In this document: one piece after another, positions 8,726 to 16,265 of the stretch
How positions within the stretch are numbered: position 1 is the stretch's first letter
How the letters are laid out: each line of letters opens with the position of its first letter
NCBI GenBank assembly: GCA_032119795.1
Contig: JAUMFO010000031.1
Location: forward strand, 1-64,000
From: JAGIBJ01 sp032119795
Lineage (GTDB): Bacteria > Actinomycetota > Thermoleophilia > Solirubrobacterales > Solirubrobacteraceae
Length of the DNA stretch: 64,000 bases
Reading direction: 5' to 3'
Translations under genes and position numbers: made by a program
The notes under the pieces: model-generated
The model's input: only the letters and a program-made list of their open reading frames with translations
Databases searched by the model: none
What the model was told of the DNA's origin: nothing

Positions 8726-9520
8726 GTGACCGGGTCACCGCACGATCGCGCCATCCTCACCGTGTTGGAGCAGGTGCTCGGCATGCAGGACGTCGACGAG
8801 TTCGCTCGTGCGCTGCTCGTCGGCATCCACGCGGTGGTGCCATCGGACTGGGTGTCGCTGAACGGCATCGGCCCGGAACCCGCCGACATCTGGTCGATCA
8901 CGAATCCGGTCACACCCGAGGAGCTCTTCCCGGCGTTCCAGCGACTCGCTCCGCAGAACCCGCTGATCGCCCGCCTGATGCGCACGCACGACGGCCGCGC
9001 CTACCGGTTCTCCGACGAGGTCACACTGGAGGAGCTGCATGCGCTCGAGATCTACCGGGAGGTTTACGCGCACATGGAGATCGAATACCAGCTCGCGTTC
9101 ACGCTCCCCGCCGAGCGTGACCACTTTCTCGGCGTCGCCCTGAGCCGAAAGCACGAGGACTTCAGCGACGACGAACGTGACCTCCTGAACGCCGCGCGGC
9201 CGTTCCTGATCCAGTCCTACCGCAACGTGGTGGCGTTCGATCGACTGCGCCGGCAGACGCTGCCTGCGCTTGCCCCGCTCACGGGCGACGCACGCGGCCA
9301 GTTTGGCCTCACCCCGCGGGAGTCGGAGGTCCTCACGGCGGTCGTCGGTGGACGCAGCAACCAGGAGACGGCGGACGAGCTCGGCCTCAGCGTCCGCACC
9401 GTGCAGAAGCACCTCGAGCACGCCTTCCGCAAACTCGGCGTGAAGTCGCGAACGGAGGCCGCCGCCCTACTCCTGCCTGGCACCGGCGAGCCACCGCCGC
9501 GGCCAGGGATCAGCACCTAG
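8726..9520 (+). CDS. LuxR-family transcriptional regulator
   Basis: 264 residues from the GTG at 8726 (GTG 8711 is an alternative; neither has a clear SD). The N-terminal about 180 residues form a GAF/PAS-like sensory domain without a receiver signature. The C-terminus is a canonical LuxR/FixJ helix-turn-helix, LTPRESEVLTAVVGGRSNQE then LSVRTVQKHLEHAFRKLGV, at about residues 193-245. It probably senses a small ligand or redox state and activates transcription; targets are unknown. The hairpin unit at 8663-8680 lies in its upstream region. No adjacent gene is an obvious target. Confidence 0.85.
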   Translation: MTGSPHDRAILTVLEQVLGMQDVDEFARALLVGIHAVVPSDWVSLNGIGPEPADIWSITNPVTPEELFPAFQRLAPQNPLIARLMRTHDGRAYRFSDEVTLEELHALEIYREVYAHMEIEYQLAFTLPAERDHFLGVALSRKHEDFSDDERDLLNAARPFLIQSYRNVVAFDRLRRQTLPALAPLTGDARGQFGLTPRESEVLTAVVGGRSNQETADELGLSVRTVQKHLEHAFRKLGVKSRTEAAALLLPGTGEPPPRPGIST

Positions 9521-9612
9521 CGGGCCGCGCCGCGCCCCAAGCAAGCTCTCGGGGGCGTTTGCCGGGGCACCGTCCATACGTGTACGGCATCGCGACACGC
9601 GCTCCTGGCCGT

Positions 9613-9618
9613 TAGCCT
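9613..9618 (+). promoter_or_regulatory. Leaderless -10 box TAGCCT for interrupted gene
   Basis: TAGCCT lies 7 nt before the ATG at 9626. The promoter of the truncated gene is therefore still intact. Confidence 0.55.
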
Positions 9619-9625
9619 TTGGCGC

Positions 9626-9793
9626 ATGCGCGCTCTTACACGTCGACTCCGAATTGCGGCGCCGCTGTTGGCCATGGTCTGCCTGGGCGCGGCCGCTCCC
9701 GCCGCTCAGGCCGAGGGTGTCGCCTACCTCGACGGCGACGAAGTTTGGGTCGCCTCGCTCGACTGGGGTTGCAGGGGCTCGGGGTCGCGTTGA
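9626..9793 (+). pseudogene. 5' remnant of a secreted WD40/PD40-type protein gene, cut by the repeat element
   Basis: The first 45 codons encode a good signal peptide (basic start, AAPLLAMVCLGAAAPAAQA) and the opening blade GVAYLDGDEVWVASLD, typical of exported PD40/beta-propeller proteins. At 9763 the reading frame runs into the 127-bp repeat arm and stops after ten unrelated codons at 9793. The remainder of the gene is not in this window. The coordinates cover the readable 55-codon frame. The break coincides exactly with the repeat boundary, so insertion of the element or recombination through it is the likely cause. Confidence 0.8.
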
Positions 9794-9970
9794 ACCCGCC
9801 GCACGTCCGGCGGATTCAACGCGACAGCGCCTCGGAGCTCCGTTCTGTCCGGCAACTGCAACCCCAGGGAGTTGCAGTTGCCCCGGTCGAAGCGAACTAC
9901 GGTCACCTGCGGGTGTTCAGCACCCCCAAGTCACGGGAGTTCGCGCCGCAACCCCAGGCGGTTGCGGCGC
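9763..9970. repeat. Multi-hairpin block of repeat element, copy C
   Basis: 9763-9889 is the exact reverse complement of 1-127 and contains the mirror hairpins 9784-9801/9808-9825 (18 bp) and 9851-9861/9872-9882 (11 bp). 9890-9943 forms an imperfect long hairpin that begins GCGAACT and ends AGTTCGC. An 11-bp version of the short unit (GCGCCGCAACC/GGTTGCGGCGC, 6-nt loop) lies at 9943-9970. Overall this is the same design as copy A. Confidence 0.85.
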
Positions 9971-10303
9971 GCCCGGCGCCCGCCGGCCGCGAAGCGATCC
10001 CCGTCCCGCCGCCGCCAACGGCCCAAATGCCGCCAGCCCGCACCGCCCTCGGTGCAGAACGCCCGCCGACCACGAAGCGATCCCAGTCCCGCCGCCGCCA
10101 ACGGCCCAAATGCCGCCAATCCGCACCGCCCTCGGTGCAAAACGCCCGCCGACCGCGCAGCGATCTCAAATCCACCGCCGCCAACGGCCAGATCGCAGTA
10201 GCGGCCGCCAAGTCCCACCGCCGCCAACCAGCCCAAACGCCGCCAGGGACCCCTGCCCCGGCCGCCGCCAAAGCCGCTCAGTCGCCGCTGCCGCGCCAGC
10301 GCC
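9971..10303. repeat. C-rich tail of element copy C with an 83-bp tandem repeat
   Basis: Two adjacent 83-bp units, 9991-10073 and 10074-10156, differ at five positions. A third, partial unit starts at 10157. Each unit carries the CCGCCGCCAACGGCC core and the palindromic CACCGCCCTCGGTG. The tail ends at the 3' end of the gene at 10304, just as tail A ends at 552. No coding frame is credible. Confidence 0.8.
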
Positions 10304-11227
10304 TCAGGTGCGGCTGAGCGCGCGGGCGGCGAGCGCCTCGGTGACGGCCTCTTTGAAGTCCATCGGGTGGTCGTTGACGCCGGGCGGCGGAGGCTGCGTG
10401 ACGACCATCTCGGCCCGCAGGCCCTCGACGAGCGGGCGCACCAGGGAGTACTCCACGCCGCCGAAGAGGCTGACCCAAAGGGACGAGAGCTTGGGCGTCA
10501 TGAACGGCACGGGCACCATCGGGGGCGCACGGCGACCCATCGCCTCCGCGGTGAGGTCGATCAGCTCGCGGTACTCGTGCGCCGCCGCGCCACCAAGCTG
10601 CACCTCGCCGGATACGCCGTCGAGCTCGCCAAGGGCCACGAGCGCGGAGACGACGTCGCGCGCGGCGATCGGCTGGCTGCGCGTCTGCACCCACTTGGGT
10701 CCGATCATCACGGGAAGTCGGCGGACGAGGTTGCGCAGGATCACGAACGACTGGCTGGTCGCATCGACCACCATCGCTGCGCGGGCGTGCACGAACTCGG
10801 GCACATGCTGCTCCAGCAGATGGGCCACCTCGGCGCGGCTCTGCAGGTGGTGAGACTCCTCGGCGCCGACGCCGTCGAGCCCACCGAGGTAGACGATCCG
10901 CCGCACACCTGCGCGCTCAGCAGCGAGGCCGAAGAGGTTCGCACCCTGGCGATCCAGACGCTCGAAGTCGCGGCCGTTGCCGCGCCCCATGGCGTGGACG
11001 AGGTAGTAGGCCACGTCGACACCTTCAAGCGCCTCGTCGAGACCCTCACCGGCGAAAATGTCTCCGCGGACGGTGTCTACCTCCGGCGGCAGGTGGGCTC
11101 GCGCCGGATCACGCACGAGAGCGCGCACCGGCGCCTCACCCTTGAGCAACGCTGGCAGCAGCATCCCACCGATGGAGCCCGTGGCGCCCGTCAGCAGAAT
11201 CCGCTCAGGAGTGGTCGACGCAGGCAT
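10304..11227 (-). CDS. NAD(P)-binding Rossmann-fold protein (atypical SDR/NmrA-like)
   Basis: 307 residues. The N-terminus has the nucleotide motif ILLTGATGSIGGMLL, then RALVRDPARA and GDIFAGEGLDEALEGVDVAYYLVHAMG, as in atypical extended SDRs that act as reductases, epimerases or redox sensors. The usual YxxxK is not evident; YLGGL replaces the Ser region. The C-terminal 100 residues are a substrate-binding lobe of unknown specificity. The start has a leaderless -10 box (11239-11234). It is co-oriented with the LysE exporter upstream, with a 36-bp gap. The gene end borders repeat copy C. Confidence 0.8.
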   Translation of the reverse strand: MPASTTPERILLTGATGSIGGMLLPALLKGEAPVRALVRDPARAHLPPEVDTVRGDIFAGEGLDEALEGVDVAYYLVHAMGRGNGRDFERLDRQGANLFGLAAERAGVRRIVYLGGLDGVGAEESHHLQSRAEVAHLLEQHVPEFVHARAAMVVDATSQSFVILRNLVRRLPVMIGPKWVQTRSQPIAARDVVSALVALGELDGVSGEVQLGGAAAHEYRELIDLTAEAMGRRAPPMVPVPFMTPKLSSLWVSLFGGVEYSLVRPLVEGLRAEMVVTQPPPPGVNDHPMDFKEAVTEALAARALSRT

Positions 11228-11233
11228 ACGCTC

Positions 11234-11239
11234 AACCTA
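11234..11239 (-). promoter_or_regulatory. Leaderless -10 box TAGGTT
   Basis: TAGGTT lies 6 nt before the ATG at 11227 on the minus strand. Confidence 0.6.
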
Positions 11240-11263
11240 CGCGCCAGCCGGCCAGGCAGATGA

Positions 11264-11947
11264 TCAGTCAGGGGACACGACGGCCGCGATGCCCGCCACG
11301 AGCGAGACCAAGCCGAGCAGCGTGAAGGCGACGGCGGCGATCGTGTCGAGGCGAGCGGCGCGGCGACCCAGCAGCGCTCCCACCCGCGCCGACGAGGTGA
11401 ACAACGCGAGCCCGCAGAACCACGCAGCGGCCGTCGCCACGAGCACCACGGAGAGCGCGACGCGATCGGCGGTGCCCGCGTCGCCAGGGACGAGCACCGT
11501 GAAGACCGTCCCGAAGAAGACCAGCGCCTTGGGGTTGGAGAGGTTCGTCGCGAGGCCCAGCCCGAGGGAGCGACCAACCAACGAGGAGCGGTCGGCGCCC
11601 GCCTGCTCTGCGGGCGTGGGCGCCAGATCCCCGAGCTCGAACTCGTGGGCGCCGCCGGGCGCCATCGCTGCGCGCACGCCGGCGATGCCGAGCGCGACGA
11701 GGTAGGCGCCGCCGAGGATCTGAAGGGCACCGAGCAGGCGATCGTCGGCCTCGAGGAGCACGTGCGCGCCGGCCATCGCCAGCGTGATCCACCCGACGAT
11801 CCCCAGTGCGATCCCCACCGCGGCGGCGACGCCAGCCGCGCGCCCACCCCGCACCGTCTGACGCAGGATCAGCACCACATCCGGGCCGGGGGCGGCGATC
11901 GCGATCAGCCAGACCCCGAGCACGGCTGCGTAATCAGCGAGCTGCAT
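11264..11947 (-). CDS. LysE/RhtB-family amino-acid exporter
   Basis: 227 residues from the ATG at 11947, with TACGTT 8 nt upstream. The hallmark GPDVVLILRQTVRGGRAAGV, following the first transmembrane segment, and ATNLSNPKALVFF place it in the LysE/RhtB family of six-helix exporters of amino acids or their analogues. Five to six hydrophobic segments are visible, and a Glu/Asp-rich cytosolic loop lies near residue 110. The substrate cannot be predicted. The gene is divergent from the membrane protein at 12003, with 55 bp between the starts. The longer open frame upstream is antisense to that gene and is rejected. Confidence 0.85.
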   Translation of the reverse strand: MQLADYAAVLGVWLIAIAAPGPDVVLILRQTVRGGRAAGVAAAVGIALGIVGWITLAMAGAHVLLEADDRLLGALQILGGAYLVALGIAGVRAAMAPGGAHEFELGDLAPTPAEQAGADRSSLVGRSLGLGLATNLSNPKALVFFGTVFTVLVPGDAGTADRVALSVVLVATAAAWFCGLALFTSSARVGALLGRRAARLDTIAAVAFTLLGLVSLVAGIAAVVSPD

Positions 11948-11989
11948 CCGTCTTGAACGTAGCCGCTTGGCGCGGAGCCACTCCGCGCA

Positions 11990-11995
11990 TACGGT
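11990..11995 (+). promoter_or_regulatory. Leaderless -10 box TACGGT
   Basis: TACGGT lies 7 nt before the ATG at 12003. Confidence 0.5.
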
Positions 11996-12002
11996 CGGCG
12001 AT

Positions 12003-12665
12003 ATGCCCAGCGTGTCGATTCCTGGCCCTCCCCCGCCGTCGCCGGGGGGCGGTGACCCACGCGGGCCCGTCCGCAAGGGTCGCGTGATCGGCGGGATCCT
12101 GCTCCTCGTGCTCCTCGCCGCGCCGAGCCTCCTCGTGATGATCGGCGCCGTCGTCGGAGGAACCGTCAGCGAACGCACGAGCCCGGCCGCCGAGGGCAGG
12201 GCGCCCGGCACTCTCACGTTCAGGTCGCAGGACAAGCCCTACGTCGTGGCACTGAGCGCCAAACCCGACGGCTTCTTCGACGGGCTCACGACGAGCGAGC
12301 GCCGAACCAAGTTCCGCGTGCGCGAAAGCGACGCGACCCAGGCCCGCTGCACAATCCGCCAGCCGGACGGCTCCGTGAAGCAGATCCGCGGCGACCGACA
12401 GACCTCCAGCGTGATCCTCGGCACCAGCTACGCGACGGTCGGAACGTTCCGCGGGCAACCCGGGACGACCGCCCTAGCCTGCAGGTTCGATCCGCCCAAG
12501 GACCTCCTGGGCACCGTCACCGAGGCGCCGCTCATGGTCCACGAACGATCCGGGCTGCACAGCGTGGTGTGGGCGTCGCTCGCGGCGTTGCTGCTCTTCA
12601 GCGGCCTCGGCATCCTGCAAATCCTGCGCGGGACGGTCTGGCGCAAACCGCGCCGCGCCGCGTGA
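12003..12665 (+). CDS. Two-span membrane protein with extracytoplasmic domain
   Basis: 220 residues. A Pro/Gly-rich N-terminus (IPGPPPPSPGGG) is followed by a transmembrane segment (VIGGILLLVLLAAPSLLVMI), about 120 residues of predicted beta-rich extracytoplasmic domain with two Cys (ARCTIRQPDG and LACRFDPP) that could form a disulfide, a second transmembrane segment (SVVWASLAALLLFSGLGIL) and a basic tail. No family is recognised. The start is supported by a -10 box 7 nt upstream. It stands alone between divergent LysE and co-oriented SthA. Confidence 0.7.
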   Translation: MPSVSIPGPPPPSPGGGDPRGPVRKGRVIGGILLLVLLAAPSLLVMIGAVVGGTVSERTSPAAEGRAPGTLTFRSQDKPYVVALSAKPDGFFDGLTTSERRTKFRVRESDATQARCTIRQPDGSVKQIRGDRQTSSVILGTSYATVGTFRGQPGTTALACRFDPPKDLLGTVTEAPLMVHERSGLHSVVWASLAALLLFSGLGILQILRGTVWRKPRRAA

Positions 12666-12756
12666 TCGGGCCGCTGCACGCCGGCGGGATTTTCACACCA
12701 TCGCCACCGGTCCCTGGCGCTAACGCGCTCGCGCTGGTAAATACCGGCGCACCTTG

Positions 12757-14157
12757 ATGGACCTGGATCTCCTCGTCATCGGCTCCGGACCCGGCGGCCA
12801 ACGTGCCGCCATCCAGGCAGCCAAACTCGGCAAGCGCGTGGGGATGGTCGAACGCCGCGAACGCGTCGGCGGCGTCTCGCTGCACACGGGCACGATGCCA
12901 AGCAAGACGCTGCGCCAAGCGATCATCGAAGACATCAACGCCCGCGGCATCGACCTGCCCGATCCGCTGCACCCCGATCGGCATGAGGCGGCGTCGGCGG
13001 AGTACCTGCGCGACCGCACGGCCCGCGTGATCGCGCAGGAGACGTCGGTCGTGCGCGACCAGCTGCGGCGCAACAACGTCGGCCTGCTGATGGGCGACGC
13101 GTCATTCGTCGACGACCACACGATCCTCGTGCAGGACCGCGCCGGCGGCACCGGCGACGTGACCGTCACCGCCGAGAACATCGTGATCGCCGTCGGGACG
13201 CGTCCGTCTCGACCGGCCGACGTGGCCTTCGACGAGCGCCGCATCATCGACTCCGACGGCATCCTGCGCCTGGAGACGCACGTGCCGCGGACCATGACGG
13301 TCGTCGGCGCCGGGGTGATCGGCGTGGAGTACACGTCGATGTTTGCCGCGATGGGGACGCGCGTGACGCTCGTCGACGCGCGCCCCAAACTGATGCCGTA
13401 CCTCGACCGCGAGATCGCGATCGCCCTGCGCTACCTGCTCGGCAAGCGCAACGTGACCTTCCGGTTCAACGAGGAGGTCGTCAGCGTTGATCGCGTGGAG
13501 GGGCGGGCGATCACCCACCTGAAGTCCGGCAAACAGATCTCCTCCCACACGCTGCTCTACGCCACCGGCCGCCAGGGCGCCACCGAGGGCCTGGGCCTCG
13601 AGAACGCGGGCCTGCAGGCCGACAAGCGCGGCCGGATCGACGTCGACGAGACCTACCGCACGGCCAAGCGCCACATCTTTGCCGTGGGCGACGTCGCCGG
13701 CCCGCCCGGCCTGGCGGCGACGTCGATGGAGCAGGGGCGTCTCGCGGCGCTGCACGCCTTCGGAGAGCCGGTGATGCAGCTCCCCGAGCTCGTCCCGGTC
13801 GGCATCTACGCGATCCCGGAGATCTCCTATGTCGGCCGGACCGAGGAGGAACTGACGGCTGAGGCCATCCCCTACGTCGTAGGCATCGCGCGCTACAAGG
13901 AGATCGCGAAGGCGCTGATGATGAACGAGGAGGACGGCCTCCTGAAGATCCTCGTCTCCCCCGAAGACAAGTCGCTGCTCGGCGTGCACATCATCGGGCA
14001 GCAGGCCACCGAGCTCGTCCACATCGGCCAAGCCCTCATGGGCCGCGAGAACGCCCTCGACTTCCTCCTCTCCGCCGTCTTCAATTACCCGACGCTGGCC
14101 GAGGCCTACAAAGTCGCTGGCCTCGACGCCTTCAACCGCATGCGGGATCTGATGTGA
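12757..14157 (+). CDS. sthA: Soluble pyridine nucleotide transhydrogenase (Si-specific)
   Basis: 466 residues, the usual length for the family. FAD motif LLVIGSGPGGQRAAIQAAKLG lies at the N-terminus, and the NAD(P) motif TVVGAGVIGVEYTSMFAAMGT at about residue 185. The active-disulfide position of related lipoamide dehydrogenases is replaced by HTGTMPSKTL, which is diagnostic of SthA: it exchanges hydride between NADPH and NAD+ and is not a disulfide reductase. The C-terminal dimerisation domain is intact (LLGVHIIGQQATELVHIGQALM). It balances NADPH/NADH in the cytosol. ATG 12757 is preferred over TTG 12754. Confidence 0.92.
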   Translation: MDLDLLVIGSGPGGQRAAIQAAKLGKRVGMVERRERVGGVSLHTGTMPSKTLRQAIIEDINARGIDLPDPLHPDRHEAASAEYLRDRTARVIAQETSVVRDQLRRNNVGLLMGDASFVDDHTILVQDRAGGTGDVTVTAENIVIAVGTRPSRPADVAFDERRIIDSDGILRLETHVPRTMTVVGAGVIGVEYTSMFAAMGTRVTLVDARPKLMPYLDREIAIALRYLLGKRNVTFRFNEEVVSVDRVEGRAITHLKSGKQISSHTLLYATGRQGATEGLGLENAGLQADKRGRIDVDETYRTAKRHIFAVGDVAGPPGLAATSMEQGRLAALHAFGEPVMQLPELVPVGIYAIPEISYVGRTEEELTAEAIPYVVGIARYKEIAKALMMNEEDGLLKILVSPEDKSLLGVHIIGQQATELVHIGQALMGRENALDFLLSAVFNYPTLAEAYKVAGLDAFNRMRDLM

Positions 14158-14163
14158 CACCGG

Positions 14164-14212
14164 TATCCGGCGGCACAGGGAGTTCGTTGGTGGACGAGCC
14201 CGCCGCCGGATA
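14164..14212 (+). promoter_or_regulatory. 11-bp inverted repeat overlapping the next promoter
   Basis: TATCCGGCGGC (14164-14174) pairs with GCCGCCGGATA (14202-14212). The right arm overlaps the -10 box at 14211-14216. It could end sthA transcription or act as an operator for the next gene. Confidence 0.45.
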
Positions 14213-14216
14213 GCTT
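14211..14216 (+). promoter_or_regulatory. Leaderless -10 box TAGCTT
   Basis: TAGCTT lies 6 nt before the ATG at 14223. Confidence 0.6.
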
Positions 14217-14222
14217 CGCCCC

Positions 14223-15299
14223 ATGCTCGACTCGATCACGATCTTTGACTGGGACGGGCCGAGCTTTGGCATTGGGAGGCGCGGCCGCAAGCTGCTGAAG
14301 CGGGGCGAGGAGGCGACGGCGACGATTGCCGGCATCAAGGTCACCAAGACCGGCAGCGACGACAGCGGCAGCAACAGCAACCACTACGCCTACGCCCTCG
14401 ACGTGATGACGGGCGCTGGCGCGCCGGTGCGCATGGGCTGCCGGCAAAACCTCACGCCGGTACGCAAGCTCGTCCACGTCGGCTCGCAGGTGGTCGTCAA
14501 GCACCGCAACGGCCGGGTGATCATCGACTGGACCAAGACGCTCGATCGCCTGAGCTACGACCACCAAGGGATGGCCGACTGCCCCGACTGGTGGAAGCCG
14601 CTGAGCGGCGGCAAGATCCCGGCCGCCGGCGTCGCCGACCACGAGCAGAACCGCGACCGCCGCCGGATCGGCGGCGCGACGCCAGCGACCGCCACGGTGC
14701 TGCGCATCAACGCGCTGGGCGGTGGGCTGTTCGGCGGCGGCATCGAGAACGTCGACGTCGACGTGGAGCTGAAGTTCAAAGACGGGACGAGCCGCCAGAG
14801 CCTGCTGCGCAAGGCCATCGCGCCGGACTACGCGCACTACCTCCTCAAGGTCGGCACCGTGCTGCCGGTCGGCGTCGACCAAAACGGTGAGCGGATCACG
14901 GTCGACTGGGTGGCCGCAGCCAACGGCGAGACGTCGACGGATTCGGCGCCGGCCGCGCCGACGCGCGACCCGCTGGAGCCGCTCCCACCGACCGGAGCAG
15001 ACAAGCTCGGCGGCGCCTTCGGCAGCCTCATCGGCAAAGCGCTCGACGCCGGCGGCATGCCGACCGTGGCGCCAGAGGGGATGGACATCCCGTTCGAGAC
15101 GTACGTCGACGTGAGCGCACGGCTCGCCCGGCACGCCATCGCGCCAGAGCAGGCCGACGCCTTCGCCGAGCAGTTCGGCGTCCCGCCAGGCGCGTGGGGC
15201 CCAGCCAGCCGCGCCTGGCAGTCCCGCTGCGCCCGCGACTGGAAGCTCGGCGCCCAGTATGGCCAGGCCTACCAAGACGCCTACCAGCGCCTGGGCTAG
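14223..15299 (+). CDS. Uncharacterised protein with duplicated beta-domain
   Basis: 358 residues, no recognised family. Two copies of a beta-rich domain are visible. The first (about residues 30-102) starts ATATIAGIKVTKTG and ends GRVIIDW. The second (about 155-236) starts ATATVLRINALGG and ends GERITVDW. Both contain an aligned LTPVRKLVHVGSQVVV/AHYLLKVGTVLPVGV strand pair. A linker and a helical C-terminus (ARLARHAIAPEQADAFAEQF then ARDWKLGAQYGQAYQDA) follow. There is no signal peptide, so it is probably cytosolic. The duplication suggests a scaffold or binding role; this is inference. Confidence 0.7.
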   Translation: MLDSITIFDWDGPSFGIGRRGRKLLKRGEEATATIAGIKVTKTGSDDSGSNSNHYAYALDVMTGAGAPVRMGCRQNLTPVRKLVHVGSQVVVKHRNGRVIIDWTKTLDRLSYDHQGMADCPDWWKPLSGGKIPAAGVADHEQNRDRRRIGGATPATATVLRINALGGGLFGGGIENVDVDVELKFKDGTSRQSLLRKAIAPDYAHYLLKVGTVLPVGVDQNGERITVDWVAAANGETSTDSAPAAPTRDPLEPLPPTGADKLGGAFGSLIGKALDAGGMPTVAPEGMDIPFETYVDVSARLARHAIAPEQADAFAEQFGVPPGAWGPASRAWQSRCARDWKLGAQYGQAYQDAYQRLG

Positions 15300-15329
15300 G
15301 GCACGCCCGGCGCCTCGAACCAGGGCCGC

Positions 15330-15725
15330 TCAGGCCCCAGGTGCGAGCACCGCGAGCCCATTGCTGGCGGCCGCCTCTGCGAGGCGGCGGTCGTACGTGA
15401 CGAAGACCTCGAGATCGTCGCCGAGTGCCAGCGCCGCGGCGATGTGGAGGGCGTCGAGCGACCGAAGACTTGGCGGCGACAGCAGCCCAGCAGCGTCGAA
15501 GACCTCGGTCCGCAGCGGCAAGACCGTCATCGCCTCGAGCACGGCCCGGGCGATCGGCGCCGCGGACGCATCGCGGCGACGCGTCGCGCGCAGCAGCTCC
15601 GTCCGAGCGAGGTCGCACGTGACGGGGTCGCGATCGGCGACGCCGAGCCAGTCCGTCAGCGCAGCCGTCTCGCGTTCCGCGGCGACGAGCTTGACGAGCG
15701 CCGAGGTGTCGAAGTAGGCCGCCAC
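15330..15725 (-). CDS. PIN-domain ribonuclease toxin (VapC-like)
   Basis: About 131 residues from the GTG at 15725, one base after the antitoxin stop. All four PIN acids are present: AYFDTSALVKL (Asp), LARTELLRA (Glu), RSLDALHIAAA (Asp) and VTYDRRL (Asp). PIN toxins are Mg2+-dependent RNases that cleave tRNA or rRNA when freed from antitoxin. The longer frame starting at 15782 is rejected because it overlaps the antitoxin. It is translationally coupled to the gene before it. Confidence 0.88.
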   Translation of the reverse strand: MAAYFDTSALVKLVAAERETAALTDWLGVADRDPVTCDLARTELLRATRRRDASAAPIARAVLEAMTVLPLRTEVFDAAGLLSPPSLRSLDALHIAAALALGDDLEVFVTYDRRLAEAAASNGLAVLAPGA

Positions 15726-15726
15726 G

Positions 15727-15975
15727 TCAGTAGCGCTCGTCGTCGCGAAGCTCTGCCAGCGACGACGACAGCTCCAGGCCAACGCGCGGCGCTGGTAGCG
15801 CTGCGATCGGGCGACGCGGCGCGCGCACCAGACCGGCAGCGCGCAGATCCGCGAGTGGCGACCCCGAGATCGGCAGCAGCTGGGCCACAGGGCGCCCGCG
15901 ATCGGTCACGGTCACACGCTCGCCAGCGGCGGCAGCTTGGATCGCCGCCGCCGGGTTCTGCTTGAGTTCCCGCAT
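15727..15975 (-). CDS. Phd/YefM-family antitoxin
   Basis: 82 residues from the ATG at 15975, which has GAGGTGG just upstream; ATG 15990 would add five residues. The N-terminal MRELKQNPAAAIQAAAAGE then VTVTDRGRPVAQLLP is the standard Phd/YefM DNA-binding fold. The C-terminal tail (LELSSSLAELRDDERY) would wrap the PIN toxin. It represses its own operon, most likely through the palindrome at 15986-16012. It forms a complete pair with the PIN gene downstream. Confidence 0.88.
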   Translation of the reverse strand: MRELKQNPAAAIQAAAAGERVTVTDRGRPVAQLLPISGSPLADLRAAGLVRAPRRPIAALPAPRVGLELSSSLAELRDDERY

Positions 15976-15985
15976 TCCCACCTCG

Positions 15986-16012
15986 CCCATGATCTACATC
16001 GTAGATCATGGG
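15986..16012 (-). promoter_or_regulatory. Palindromic operator of Phd/PIN operon
   Basis: Perfect inverted repeat: CCCATGATCTAC, three bases, GTAGATCATGGG (12-bp arms). It lies immediately upstream of the antitoxin SD, where the antitoxin is expected to bind. Confidence 0.75.
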
Positions 16013-16265
16013 CCTTGGTCTTGGGTTGGTATCTCGACACGGGTCCTAGTCTGGCGAGATCTCTGTCTCCATTGGAACTCGCTCTGCACCAAAACGCGCA
16101 CCAGACTGCGACAGCTTTGCCTCGGAAGCGACAGGCTCACGTTGTTCAGCCGTGACGACCTCGCCGACCTCGCCAACCGAGCCCGGCGGCACGGCGCCCC
16201 CAAGCGCCTCGCCAAGGCCTGGCTGGCCGAGCAAAAGACTTGATCCTCCGAACATGGACATGGGC

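Noticed and set aside
1..10303. Repeats read as integron attC sites or a CRISPR array
   Set aside because: The short units contain AAC...GTT as attC sites do, but no integrase or cassette structure is present. The 83-bp tandem units are contiguous with no unique spacers and there are no cas genes.
15962..16243. 93-residue plus-strand frame ending LSRDDLADLANRARRHGAPK...
   Set aside because: The N-terminal part is antisense to the antitoxin and its operator. The tail looks protein-like but has no start signal and no family, so it may be chance or a fossil.
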